Assembly: GCA_035252155.1 (NCBI GenBank)
Contig: DATFDL010000129.1
Span: 1 to 20,800, forward strand
DNA length: 20,800 nucleotides
DNA from: JAICLL01 sp035252155
Lineage (GTDB): Bacteria > Planctomycetota > Planctomycetia > Pirellulales > JAICIG01
Reading direction: 5' to 3'
The notes under the pieces were generated by a model that was not told the DNA's origin, did no database searches, and was given only the letters and a program-made list of their open reading frames with translations. Below, in pieces: positions 14,034-20,800 of the stretch. A program made the translations under genes and the position numbers. Position 1 is the first letter of the stretch; every line of letters begins with the position of its first letter.

Positions 14034-14067
14034 GGGAGGAAGGCAAAAAAATGGGAGGCAAAAAAAT
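14034..14067. repeat. Two direct units of GGGAGG...CAAAAAAAT
   Basis: GGGAGGAAGGCAAAAAAAT (14034-14052) is followed at once by GGGAGGCAAAAAAAT (14053-14067). The A-tract is unusual in this GC-rich background. The units sit in the 90-bp gap between the convergent phosphodiesterase and transporter genes. No open frame of note follows. Confidence 0.6.
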
Positions 14068-14113
14068 TCTGCGTAGCGGAGACGACTGGTTTGCAGGCAT
14101 GGATTTTCTGAGG

Positions 14114-15583
14114 CTATTCGACCGGCGCCTGCACGCCGCCGGCAAACAGCTCGTCTTCCTCTTCGCGGCTAATGAGAATCTCGGGCTTGTAGCCGCCTCG
14201 CGAACGGTCGTACAGAATGATGCCGCCGAACATCACGATCAAGATGGCCGGTAAGAGCGAAACCCATCGAAACGCCATGCGGTAACCCTCGCTCTGCGCG
14301 GCCTTGGCGACCGCGACTGCACCGTCCGATTGTCCCGCGTCGGCCATCTGATCGACCGCGACTTGGTTCACGCTGACGAACCGTCCGTTCTTGTCCTTGG
14401 CCAGCACTTGCTCGGCGGTGCCTGGATCGCTGTTCGCCTCAACGTAATCAACTGCATACGAATCGACGATTCTCCCCATTTGAGGCAACACCTGCGAGAT
14501 CGACAGGTTGCCGACCGACCCCATCAGCGCCAGCGCCAAGGCGCCGCCCTTTGGGAAACGTTCCGCAGTGACGCCCAACATCGTCGGCCAAAAATAAGCA
14601 ATTCCCAACCCGAAAATCGTGGCATAACCAAAGGCCGAGGCGGCGTCGTTGGCATAACTCAGCAAGAACAGTCCGACGCCCGCCAGTGCCGCGGAGCAAG
14701 TGAGCATTCCCACGGGCGAGAGCCTATGAGCGATCGGCCCGGCGAAATGCCGCAGGATGAACATCATGCCCGACGTATAGACCAAGATCAGCGTTCCTGA
14801 GATATTCGCGGTGCTGCGCATCACCGATTCTTGCCATTTCTGCGGTCCCAGCTCGGTCGCCGCGGTCATCAACATGCAGATCGCCCAAATCAGAAACAGA
14901 GGACGCGCACACTCTTTAAACATGTCGCGCGTTGACACGCCCGACTCGACGCGCTCGGTCATCGGAAACCGGGCTGGCAACAACATCGCGCCATAAACGA
15001 CCGCCGGCAAGGCAATCAGGCAGAGACTGACTTGCCACATGTCGAGGGCCGCCAAGCCCTCAGGGAGCGCCCTTCGGATGACGATCTGCGCCAACAAACC
15101 GCCGATGACCAAGCCGCCCGGCCACCATGCGTGCAAAATATTGAGATAATGCGTTTTCTTGTCGGGATAGAGAGTGGCGATCAGCGGATTAATGCCGACT
15201 TCGGTAAACCCGTTTCCGCAACCCATCAGCATCGACGAACCATACAACCAGTAATAGGCCGTTTCAGGCGTCGTTTCAAAAAACGCCCCGAGCGACTTCA
15301 TAAAGAATGAGGCAAAGATCGTGGCCAACGAGCCGAACAAGTGTGAGCCGAACGCCAGGAACATGATGCGTCGGATCCCGAGCAGATCGCAGACGAAGCC
15401 GCCGAAAAACATCGAAAGCGCCATGCCGATAAACACGGCGCCTTCGATACCGCCCTTCCGTTCTTGAGTCAGCGAGAACGAGTCGCCCATTTCTTGCAGG
15501 ATGTCGCCACGCACTGCGAAAGTGAAGGCCGACGTTACCAGTGCGATGCAACTGCAAACGAACAACCAGCGCCGATCAATCAT
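14114..15583 (-). CDS. MFS transporter, FucP/FHS-like (489 aa)
   Basis: A major facilitator superfamily permease with about 12 membrane segments. Visible signatures are the loop 2-3 motif GGFVCDLLGIRRIMFL (61-76) and the EVGINPLIATLYPDKKTHYLNILHAWW stretch (128-154). The latter is close to the NPLI...KKTxxLNxLHA pattern of fucose/glucose/hexuronate-type (FHS) symporters. The substrate is probably a sugar or small organic acid (inference). A soluble insertion of about 64 residues (371-434, rich in Asp, Ala and Val) lies before the last membrane helix. The start ATG 15583 has GGAG 8 bases upstream, and a sigma-70-like promoter can be drawn at 15645-15672. It is divergent from the glycosyltransferase gene. 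Confidence 0.9.
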   Translation of the reverse strand: MIDRRWLFVCSCIALVTSAFTFAVRGDILQEMGDSFSLTQERKGGIEGAVFIGMALSMFFGGFVCDLLGIRRIMFLAFGSHLFGSLATIFASFFMKSLGAFFETTPETAYYWLYGSSMLMGCGNGFTEVGINPLIATLYPDKKTHYLNILHAWWPGGLVIGGLLAQIVIRRALPEGLAALDMWQVSLCLIALPAVVYGAMLLPARFPMTERVESGVSTRDMFKECARPLFLIWAICMLMTAATELGPQKWQESVMRSTANISGTLILVYTSGMMFILRHFAGPIAHRLSPVGMLTCSAALAGVGLFLLSYANDAASAFGYATIFGLGIAYFWPTMLGVTAERFPKGGALALALMGSVGNLSISQVLPQMGRIVDSYAVDYVEANSDPGTAEQVLAKDKNGRFVSVNQVAVDQMADAGQSDGAVAVAKAAQSEGYRMAFRWVSLLPAILIVMFGGIILYDRSRGGYKPEILISREEEDELFAGGVQAPVE

Positions 15584-15644
15584 TTGGCACTCCGGAGGAA
15601 ATCTGGGGGGAATGGGCGGCCATCACTCGGTAGGGAAGTCTACG

Positions 15645-15672
15645 AGTATACTGGCCGGTTTCTGCAAGTAAA
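15645..15672 (-). promoter_or_regulatory. Candidate sigma-70 promoter for the MFS gene
   Basis: On the minus strand, TTTACT (15672-15667) is followed by 16 bases and TATACT (15650-15645). It has 4/6 and 5/6 matches to the -35 and -10 consensus. It would leave a leader of about 55-60 bases before ATG 15583. Confidence 0.4.
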
Positions 15673-15682
15673 TGAACCCAGC

Positions 15683-15712
15683 TTGACCCGGTTTGCGTAA
15701 TCGACGTAGCAT
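15683..15712 (+). promoter_or_regulatory. Candidate sigma-70 promoter for the glycosyltransferase gene
   Basis: TTGACC (15683-15688), an 18-base spacer, and TAGCAT (15707-15712). The -35 is strong and the -10 is only 4/6. It lies about 48 bp before the proposed TTG start at 15760 and is divergent from the transporter promoter. Confidence 0.33.
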
Positions 15713-15759
15713 AAGCCGCTTTTTCCCCGACATGGCCGAAGCGCCGGGACTGGTCGATC

Positions 15760-17019
15760 TTGAGCTCGCCGCGATTCGCCTTTGGCTGGTGGCTGTGCGG
15801 AGTGCTGGCTGTTGCGCTGGCGCTGCGCGTGGGGGCCTGCGCCTGGTGGCAGTCGCGGTTGCCGGCTGGCGAGCGCTTCGAGTTTGGCGATAGCGACGCC
15901 TATTGGACTCTGGCCCGGCAGATCGCCGCGGGCCAGCCCTATCAATACGGCTCGCCCAACGCGCGCGTGTTTCGCATGCCTGGCTACCCGCTGTTGCTCG
16001 CGCCGCTCTTTCTCGGCCACAACGATCCGCCGGTTCTTTGGGGCCGCCTGGTCGGCGCGGTCTGCGGCACACTGGCGGTTGCCGCCGTTTACGCGCTGGC
16101 CGGGCGGCTGTTCGACCGTCGCATAGGGCTGGCGGCCGCCGCGCTGGCGGCCTGCTATCCTGGGGCCATTGCCATCAGCGCAGTTATGCTCAGCGAAGCC
16201 GCCTTCTGCCCGTTGATCGTGGCACAGCTCGCCGTCTGGGTGGCAAGCTGGCAGACGGGCGAAGCGAGCGGGGCATCGCCAGCGGCGGGTGTGCGCTCGC
16301 AGTTGCTGGCCGCCACATCGGGCGGCTTGGGCGGGCTGGCCACGCTGGTGCGGCCCAGTTGGCTGCTGTTTATACCGTTTGCGCTGTTGGCCGGTCTGGT
16401 GCTCTGCCGCGAGCGGCGGCGGATGCTGGTCGGCGGCATGGTGATGATGGCGGCGGCGATCGTCGTGCTGCTGCCCTGGTGGGTCCGCAACGCGCAGGTG
16501 GTCGGCCACTTTGTGCCGACCACGCTGCAAGTCGGTGCCAGCCTCTACGACGGTCTGAATCCCCGGGCCGATGGTTCGAGCCAGATGGATTTTGTCGCCG
16601 CATTTGAACGCCAAGAGCGCGCGGCCGAGGATGCGGGCGAGCTGTTCGAATACCGCCTCGATCAACGGCTCCGGCGTGCGGCCATCGAGTGGGCGATCGG
16701 GCATCCCTCGCGAATCGCCGCCTTGGCGGCCGTCAAATTCGCGCGAATGTGGAACGTGTGGCCGAATGCGCCTGACCATCGCAGTTGGGCGGTGCGATTG
16801 ATCAGTGCGGCGACATACCTGCCCGTGTTGGCGCTGGCCATCGTCGGCGTGTGGCGCACCCGCCGCCGATGGTGGCCCGCGGCGCTCTGTTGGCTGCCGG
16901 CGGTTTATCTCACGCTCTTGCACGTGGTGTTCGTCAGTTCGGTCCGTTATCGCGAGCCGGCGATGTTGGGGCTGATCGTCTTGGCGGCCTCGGTGCTGAA
17001 CAGGCAGGTGCAAAAATGA
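15760..17019 (+). CDS. GT-C membrane glycosyltransferase, family 39/ArnT-like (419 aa)
   Basis: A multi-span polyprenyl-phosphate-sugar-dependent glycosyltransferase. The first helix is at about residues 8-28. A periplasmic loop follows with FGDSDAYWTLARQIAAGQPY, in which Asp44 and Asp46 are candidate catalytic acidic residues. FRMPGYPLLLAPLF (71-84) is a hallmark of the ArnT/PMT-like GT-C families. Hydrophobic helices continue to the C-terminus. The protein probably adds a sugar to a lipid or protein on the outer face of the inner membrane (inference). The start is uncertain. The only start codon after the upstream in-frame TAA (15712) and before the first helix is TTG 15760, and its ribosome site is weak. 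The ATG at 15732 is in another frame. The following 421 bp carry no gene. Confidence 0.86.
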   Translation: MSSPRFAFGWWLCGVLAVALALRVGACAWWQSRLPAGERFEFGDSDAYWTLARQIAAGQPYQYGSPNARVFRMPGYPLLLAPLFLGHNDPPVLWGRLVGAVCGTLAVAAVYALAGRLFDRRIGLAAAALAACYPGAIAISAVMLSEAAFCPLIVAQLAVWVASWQTGEASGASPAAGVRSQLLAATSGGLGGLATLVRPSWLLFIPFALLAGLVLCRERRRMLVGGMVMMAAAIVVLLPWWVRNAQVVGHFVPTTLQVGASLYDGLNPRADGSSQMDFVAAFERQERAAEDAGELFEYRLDQRLRRAAIEWAIGHPSRIAALAAVKFARMWNVWPNAPDHRSWAVRLISAATYLPVLALAIVGVWRTRRRWWPAALCWLPAVYLTLLHVVFVSSVRYREPAMLGLIVLAASVLNRQVQK

Positions 17020-17064
17020 ATACCGCTCTTGAGCGAGCATTATTCCCGCCGATGCGATTCGGCC

Positions 17065-17109
17065 GACCCCATCGAGCTTGTCTCGATGGTGAAGAAGATG
17101 GCGGGCTAG
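17065..17109 (+). repeat. CTTGT-loop hairpin repeat, unit 1
   Basis: CCATCGAG-cttgt-CTCGATGG forms an 8-bp stem with a 5-base loop. A tail GTGAAGAAGATGGCGGGCTA follows. Stem centre: GAG/CTC. Confidence 0.8.
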
Positions 17110-17133
17110 ATGCAGGCCCGCGGTTGCATCCTC

Positions 17134-17168
17134 GACCCCATCCAGCTTGTCTGGATGGTGAAGAAGAT
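17134..17168 (+). repeat. CTTGT-loop hairpin repeat, unit 2
   Basis: CCATCCAG-cttgt-CTGGATGG, then tail GTGAAGAAGAT. It has the same orientation as unit 1. The stem centre changed to CAG/CTG on both arms. Confidence 0.8.
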
Positions 17169-17193
17169 CAATGCTATGGCGCGGCCTGGCGGC

Positions 17194-17226
17194 ATCTTAT
17201 TCACCATCCAGGCAAGCTGGATGGGG
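17194..17226 (-). repeat. CTTGT-loop hairpin repeat, unit 3 (inverted)
   Basis: On the minus strand: CCATCCAG-cttgc-CTGGATGG, then tail GTGAATAAGAT. It is inverted relative to units 1 and 2. Confidence 0.8.
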
Positions 17227-17254
17227 CCTGCCTATGCGCGCGAAGCGATCGCAT

Positions 17255-17299
17255 TAGCTCGCCATCTTGTTCACCGATCCGCACAAGGCGGATGGGGTC
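17255..17299 (-). repeat. CTTGT-loop hairpin repeat, unit 4 (inverted)
   Basis: On the minus strand: CCATCCGC-cttgt-GCGGATCGG, then tail GTGAACAAGATGGCGAGCTA. The stem centre is CGC/GCG and the tail matches that of unit 1. One flanking pair is mismatched. Confidence 0.78.
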
Positions 17300-17330
17300 C
17301 GACGACGCACCCCGCTTGGTCGACAACAGC

Positions 17331-17405
17331 CTCCGTGGTTTTCCATGGAGGTGCGGGGCGACGTCGATTCGCCCCTCGCCCAACGGCCCGGAGTCCGTTC
17401 CCTAC
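17331..17405. repeat. Diverged partial copy of the 93-bp element (copy C)
   Basis: CTCCGTGG at 17331 and CGGAGTCCGTTCCCTAC ending at 17405 lie exactly as far apart (75 bp) as the matching bases of copy A (7873-7947). The centre again contains GACGTC and CGCCCCTC. The leftmost end (CTGTAGGGAACG) is not recognisable. Confidence 0.62.
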
Positions 17406-17440
17406 CGACGTCGAGCGAAGCGTCCCCGGAGTGCCACCTC

Positions 17441-20400
17441 GTGATTCGCTTTTGCTGGCGATCGTGCAAGTGGATCGCGCTGCTGCTGGTGTTGGCAGCA
17501 GCGGTGGCAGTGCCGTGGTTTTATCACCGCTTCGACGACGAGGTGCGGCGACGCGTCGAGGCCCGGCTGGCCGAACAATATCCGCAGTTGCGCGTCAGCG
17601 TGCGCTCGGCGCGGCTGACCGTGGGCCAGGGCGTCGAAATCCGCGGACTGTCGATCGTCGAGCCCGATGTCGCCGGCCCGACCGCCGAGCTGGCCTATAT
17701 CGAAGAAGTGCTGTTGCAGGGCAAGACCGAATTGGCCGAGCTGCTGCGCGGCGATCTTTCGATCGAAAATATCGTCATTCGGCGGCCGACCGTGCGCGTC
17801 ACGCAGCGGCCCGACGGCACGTGGAGCGCGGCCCGGCTGCTGCCGTTGCCCAAGCTGAGCAAGAACGCTCCGCGCGGCACCATCGAAAACGGCGTCATCG
17901 AAATCGTCGATCCGACCAAGCAACAGGGCGGATCGTTCGCCCTGCGCGACGCGCAGTTGAAGTTCGAGCCAGCCGGGAAGGAGAACGACAAGGCGACAGG
18001 GCGACAAGGCGACAAGGCGAATAGGCAGACGGGGCGCGCGCCCATTCGCTTGCAGGGACATTGGACAGCCGACCATGTGCAGCGAATCGATGTCGATGCG
18101 ACCATCGACCCGAGCGGCAAGAGCTGGTCGATTCGCGGCGCGGTGATTGGCCTCGATTTTTCGCCCGAACTGGTCTCGGCCCTGCCCAGCGCGGCCTCGC
18201 GGCGACTGGGCGAGCTCGGCTCGCTGCGCTGCGCGATCAAGGGGCGCTTTTTGTTGACCCAGGGACTGCCCGGCAAACCGGACTTTGCTTATGAACTTTC
18301 CGGCCAACTGCAACGCGGGCGGATCGACGACCCGCGGCTGCCGTACCCGCTGATCGACTTGCAAGCCGGGTTTCGCGTCAGTCCGGCCGGGCTGTTGCTG
18401 AGCGAGGCGACCGCCCGCAATGGGCAAACCACGTTGCGTCTCGATTTCGAGCGCAAGGGTTTTGCGCGGTCGAGCCCCTACACGCTGGTGGCCGAAAGCC
18501 GGCATATGCAGTTCGATCAGCAACTGCGGTCGATTCTGCCTTTGGCCTGGCAGAACGAGTGGAACAAGTTCATGCCCGGCGGCGAATTCGACGCCCAACT
18601 GCGGCTCGACTACGATGGCCGGCGTTGGCAGCCGCAGCTCGTGATCTCGTGCCGTAACGTCTCATTCTCGTACTACAACTTTCCCTATCGGCTCGAGCGC
18701 GGCCAAGGCCGGCTGGAGCTGAAGGACAATTTGCTCGACATCGAGCTCAAGGCCTTCAGCGAGGGGGAGGAAGTGCGGATCGTCGGGCAATATCACAGCC
18801 CGGGGGCCGGGGCGCGGGGCTTCATCAAAATCCGCGGCGACAATCTGCGGCTCGATGAAAAGCTGTTCTTGGCGCTGAAAGAAAAACCTCGCCGAATCGT
18901 TCGCTCGCTCAATCCGCGGGGCACGTTCAATTTCTTTGTGCATCTTTGGCACGGCAACGAACCGAAACCCGTGGTCCACACCCACCTGGAGCTGGCGTTC
19001 AATCGCTGCTCGCTCCGCTACGACGAATTCCCCTATCCGCTCGACAACATCCGCGGCGCGATGGTGATGGACGATCATGTTTGGCAGTTCAACGAGCTGA
19101 CGGGCACCAACGACACCGGGCAGGTAACCTGCAACGGCTCGCTGACGCCCACGCCCGACGGCAACGACTTGCGGCTCTCCTTCGTGGGTGAGGCCGTGGC
19201 GCTGGAGGACGAGCTGCGCGACGCCCTGGGCATTCAGAACCCGGCGGCCGCGCGGTTCTGGCGCGACTTGCGGCCGCGCGGCGTCGTCAATCTCGAAGCC
19301 CACATCCATCATCCGCCCGGCCGCCGCAAGCCCGATGTGACGGTCACAGCTCGGCCGCTCTACGAGCCCGAGTCGGGACTGAGCGCTTCGATCGAGCCGA
19401 GCTACTTTCGCTACCGGCTGGAGAAGCTGCGCGGGCAGTTTCACTACGAGCAAGGCCGGATGACGCTCGAAAACGTCCGTGCCGAACACCGCGGCGTCAA
19501 GCTGAACGCGGCGGGCGTTTGCACGCTCGACGGCGAAGGCGGCTGGCGGTTGCGCTTCGAGCGGCTCGAAGTCGACCGGCTGCGGGCCGACGCCGATCTG
19601 CTTCAGGCCCTGGGTGGACGACTGAAAAAGGTGATCACCGATTTGCGGCCCAAGGGACCGTTCAATCTCAGCGGCACACTCGAATTGGCCAGCGGCGGAC
19701 AGCCCGCCGGCGGCTTGCAGGCCAATTGGTCGAAATTCAATGTGCAGTGCCAGGGCGGCGCCATCGACTGCGGCGTGGTGCTGGAAAATATTTTTGGCGG
19801 CGTGGTGCTCAGCGGCTCGTTCGATGGCCAGCGGTTTTCCTGTGCGGGCGAATTGGCCGTCGACTCGATGACCTATCGAGATTTTCAACTGACCGAGTGC
19901 CTGGGGCCGCTTTGGATCGACGACGGCACGGTGCTGTTGGGCCGGGCGGCAGACGCGCGGCGCAGCGCCACACGGCCGCGGCGCGTCACCGCCAAACTCT
20001 ATGGCGGCGCCCTGCTGGCCGAGGGGCGCGTGACGCTCGCCGAACAGCCGCGCTACTCGTTCTACGCCTCGCTGAGCGGCGCCGATCTGGCGCGGTTTGC
20101 CCAAGAAGCGGTGGCCGGCCGCCAAAAACTCACCGGACAGGTGGCCGCCGAGGTCGACCTGCACGGCGCCGGCCGCGGCCTGCACAATCTGGAAGGCCGC
20201 GGCGTCGTTCGCCTGCGAAACGCCGAGCTGTACGAATTGCCGGTAATGGTGGCGCTGCTCAAACCGCTTAGCGGGCGGCTGCCCGACACCACGGCGTTCA
20301 ATACGGCCGATGTCGGCTTTCATCTGCAGGGCGAGCACATCTATCTGAATCGCATCGAGTGCAATGGCGACGCCGTCAGCCTGCGCGGCCGCGGGCAGAT

Positions 20401-20704
20401 GGGGCTCGACCGTTCGATTCAACTATCGTTTTACGCCTTGGTCGGGCGGGGCGACGGGCAGCTTCCGTTGCTCGACAAGCTGCTGAGCGCGGCGAGTCAG
20501 CAGATCATGCAAATTCGCGTGGGCGGAACGCTCGACAATCCGGTCTCGCACAATGAGTTGTTGCCGAACATCGAAGAAGCGCGGCGGTGGTTCCAGGACG
20601 ATCTGGCGGGCGGGCAGACCCGCCGGCCCGGCATGGCCGCCCGCCGCCCCCTGCGTCGCGCCGCCGCGCCGCCGGCGAGCTATGGTTCCAATGGACCCAG
20701 ATGA
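17441..20704 (+). CDS. AsmA/YhdP-like envelope protein (1087 aa)
   Basis: A large protein with one N-terminal signal anchor (KWIALLLVLAAAVAVPWFY, about residues 9-28). It is followed by repeated beta-rich segments of the AsmA/TamB/YhdP superfamily, whose members are thought to bridge or move lipids between membranes. The early part (VRRRVEARLAEQYPQLRVSVRSARL ... GVEIRGLSI) matches the AsmA N-terminal pattern. The C-terminal part resembles the AsmA-like C-terminal domain (LRNAELYELPVMVALLKPLSG, IRVGGTLDNPVSHNELLP). A low-complexity insert at about residues 180-199 is encoded by a GGCGAC-type repeat (17977-18034). I chose GTG 17441: GGAG lies 9 bases upstream and the anchor follows. The frame is open back to 17267 (TTG), but those 58 codons are repeat DNA. 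The lipid-transport role is inferred from the family. Confidence 0.88.
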   Translation: MIRFCWRSCKWIALLLVLAAAVAVPWFYHRFDDEVRRRVEARLAEQYPQLRVSVRSARLTVGQGVEIRGLSIVEPDVAGPTAELAYIEEVLLQGKTELAELLRGDLSIENIVIRRPTVRVTQRPDGTWSAARLLPLPKLSKNAPRGTIENGVIEIVDPTKQQGGSFALRDAQLKFEPAGKENDKATGRQGDKANRQTGRAPIRLQGHWTADHVQRIDVDATIDPSGKSWSIRGAVIGLDFSPELVSALPSAASRRLGELGSLRCAIKGRFLLTQGLPGKPDFAYELSGQLQRGRIDDPRLPYPLIDLQAGFRVSPAGLLLSEATARNGQTTLRLDFERKGFARSSPYTLVAESRHMQFDQQLRSILPLAWQNEWNKFMPGGEFDAQLRLDYDGRRWQPQLVISCRNVSFSYYNFPYRLERGQGRLELKDNLLDIELKAFSEGEEVRIVGQYHSPGAGARGFIKIRGDNLRLDEKLFLALKEKPRRIVRSLNPRGTFNFFVHLWHGNEPKPVVHTHLELAFNRCSLRYDEFPYPLDNIRGAMVMDDHVWQFNELTGTNDTGQVTCNGSLTPTPDGNDLRLSFVGEAVALEDELRDALGIQNPAAARFWRDLRPRGVVNLEAHIHHPPGRRKPDVTVTARPLYEPESGLSASIEPSYFRYRLEKLRGQFHYEQGRMTLENVRAEHRGVKLNAAGVCTLDGEGGWRLRFERLEVDRLRADADLLQALGGRLKKVITDLRPKGPFNLSGTLELASGGQPAGGLQANWSKFNVQCQGGAIDCGVVLENIFGGVVLSGSFDGQRFSCAGELAVDSMTYRDFQLTECLGPLWIDDGTVLLGRAADARRSATRPRRVTAKLYGGALLAEGRVTLAEQPRYSFYASLSGADLARFAQEAVAGRQKLTGQVAAEVDLHGAGRGLHNLEGRGVVRLRNAELYELPVMVALLKPLSGRLPDTTAFNTADVGFHLQGEHIYLNRIECNGDAVSLRGRGQMGLDRSIQLSFYALVGRGDGQLPLLDKLLSAASQQIMQIRVGGTLDNPVSHNELLPNIEEARRWFQDDLAGGQTRRPGMAARRPLRRAAAPPASYGSNGPR
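17979..18030. repeat. GGCGACAAGG-type simple repeat inside the AsmA-like gene
   Basis: GACAAGGCGACAGGGCGACA continues as AGGCGACAAGGCGAATAGG. It encodes roughly NDKATGRQGDKANRQTG in frame. It is the same unit type as in the sigma-partner gene at 3539-3655. Confidence 0.75.
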
Positions 20705-20790
20705 GAGGTCAGAGGCCAGAGGTCGGGGATCAGGGCTCTCGATCACCCTGACCTCTGACCTCCGACCCCCGACCTCTTGCTGAACCCTGA
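20705..20790. repeat. Low-complexity GAGGTC/GACCTC array with inverted halves
   Basis: Directly after the TGA of the AsmA-like gene, units of AGAGGTCAGAGG and GAGGTCGGGGATCAGGG are followed by their approximate inverse (CACCCTGACCTCTGACCTCC, then GACCCCCGACCTC). The two halves could form an imperfect stem around CTCTCGAT. It ends with repeats of AACCCTGA/AACCCCGA. It may continue beyond the window. Confidence 0.65.
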
Positions 20791-20800
20791 ACCCCGATCC

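Larger units (their letters stand above)
17020..17440. other. 421-bp gene-free region filled with palindromic repeats
   Basis: Between the glycosyltransferase and the AsmA-like gene there is no credible gene. The region holds four hairpin units of one family (17065-17299), an extra GCGGGC/GCCCGC hairpin at 17101-17121, a diverged 75-bp copy of the 93-bp element (17331-17405), and the ribosome site of the AsmA-like gene (GGAG at 17428-17431). Open frames running through it are products of the repeats and lack family similarity. Confidence 0.75.

Noticed and set aside
12772..14076. A 434-codon plus-strand frame spanning the acyltransferase and phosphodiesterase region
   Set aside because: It runs antisense to PlsC motifs and out of frame with the phosphodiesterase motifs; its product is His/Arg-rich shadow sequence.
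15732..15760. Frameshift at the start of the glycosyltransferase, joining ATG 15732 to the downstream frame
   Set aside because: The ATG frame has no similarity to the family, and the protein from TTG 15760 already begins right before the first membrane helix.
15640..17040. A 466-codon open frame on the minus strand opposite the glycosyltransferase
   Set aside because: Its product is a Arg/Gln/His-rich low-complexity shadow (RRGGQQLRAHTRRW style). The plus strand encodes a clear GT-C protein with family motifs.
17065..17299. Possible CRISPR array
   Set aside because: There are only four units, two in each orientation, with unequal spacers and variable stems; no cas gene is present.
18662..20422. 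A 586-codon open frame on the minus strand opposite the AsmA-like gene
   Set aside because: It is antisense to a long coherent AsmA-like protein and lacks any domain pattern. High GC makes long antisense frames common.

Overview
The window looks like chromosomal DNA of a planctomycete, probably of the Pirellulales type. It is GC-rich. It encodes a DUF1559-type protein (a family strongly expanded in Planctomycetota), a sigma factor/membrane-partner pair with the N-terminal RDRLMYEAGRAS motif that I associate with planctomycete ECF loci, large secreted proteins of unknown function, DUF4058 and DUF2442 proteins, and an AsmA-like giant. Its intergenic spaces are packed with short palindromic repeats. 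I see no rRNA, tRNA, CRISPR array, prophage or transposase gene. The taxonomic placement is inference from protein style, not from a marker gene.

Layout. 1-4437 (minus strand): an ECF-like sigma factor, a single-span membrane protein overlapping it by 28 bp (probable anti-sigma or sensor), a 491-aa exported protein 19 bp further on, and, after a repeat-filled gap, an exported DUF1559-type protein. 4606-5619 (plus): an OleD/3-beta-HSD-like NAD(P)-dependent reductase, convergent with 5628-6929 (minus), an exported thioredoxin-fold (TlpA-like) protein. 7021-7788 (minus): an SDR with the catalytic layout of pteridine reductases. 8143-8769 (plus): a COG4112-like Nudix protein. 8839-9594 (minus): a DUF4058 protein, divergent from 9676-10548 (plus), a SAM methyltransferase. 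10639-10875 (plus): a small DUF2442 protein, convergent with 10896-12554 (minus), a divergent aldehyde dehydrogenase-fold enzyme. 12724-13488 (minus): a PlsC-type acyltransferase, divergent from 13544-14023 (plus), a YfcE-like phosphodiesterase. 14114-15583 (minus): an MFS transporter of FucP/FHS-like style. 15760-17019 (plus): a GT-C (family 39-like) glycosyltransferase. 17020-17440: a 421-bp repeat-only region. 17441-20704 (plus): a 1087-aa AsmA/YhdP-like envelope protein. 20705-20800: low-complexity repeat.

How the genes work together. The only convincing functional unit is the sigma factor, membrane partner and 491-aa protein, an apparent cell-surface signalling operon. The reductase, acyltransferase, aldehyde dehydrogenase-like enzyme, glycosyltransferase and AsmA-like protein all fit lipid or envelope metabolism, but they are not organised as one operon.

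The most unusual content is non-coding. At least five unrelated families of short hairpin-forming repeats, plus two simple-repeat families, occupy most of the longer gaps, usually as inverted pairs. Two copies supply the stop codons of three neighbouring genes. Four copies at 17065-17299 change both arms of their stem together while keeping the loop. Two 93-bp copies share a 31+31+31 architecture, with a third diverged copy elsewhere. A GGCGAC-type array has been incorporated in frame into two unrelated proteins. No mobilising enzyme for any of these elements is encoded here.
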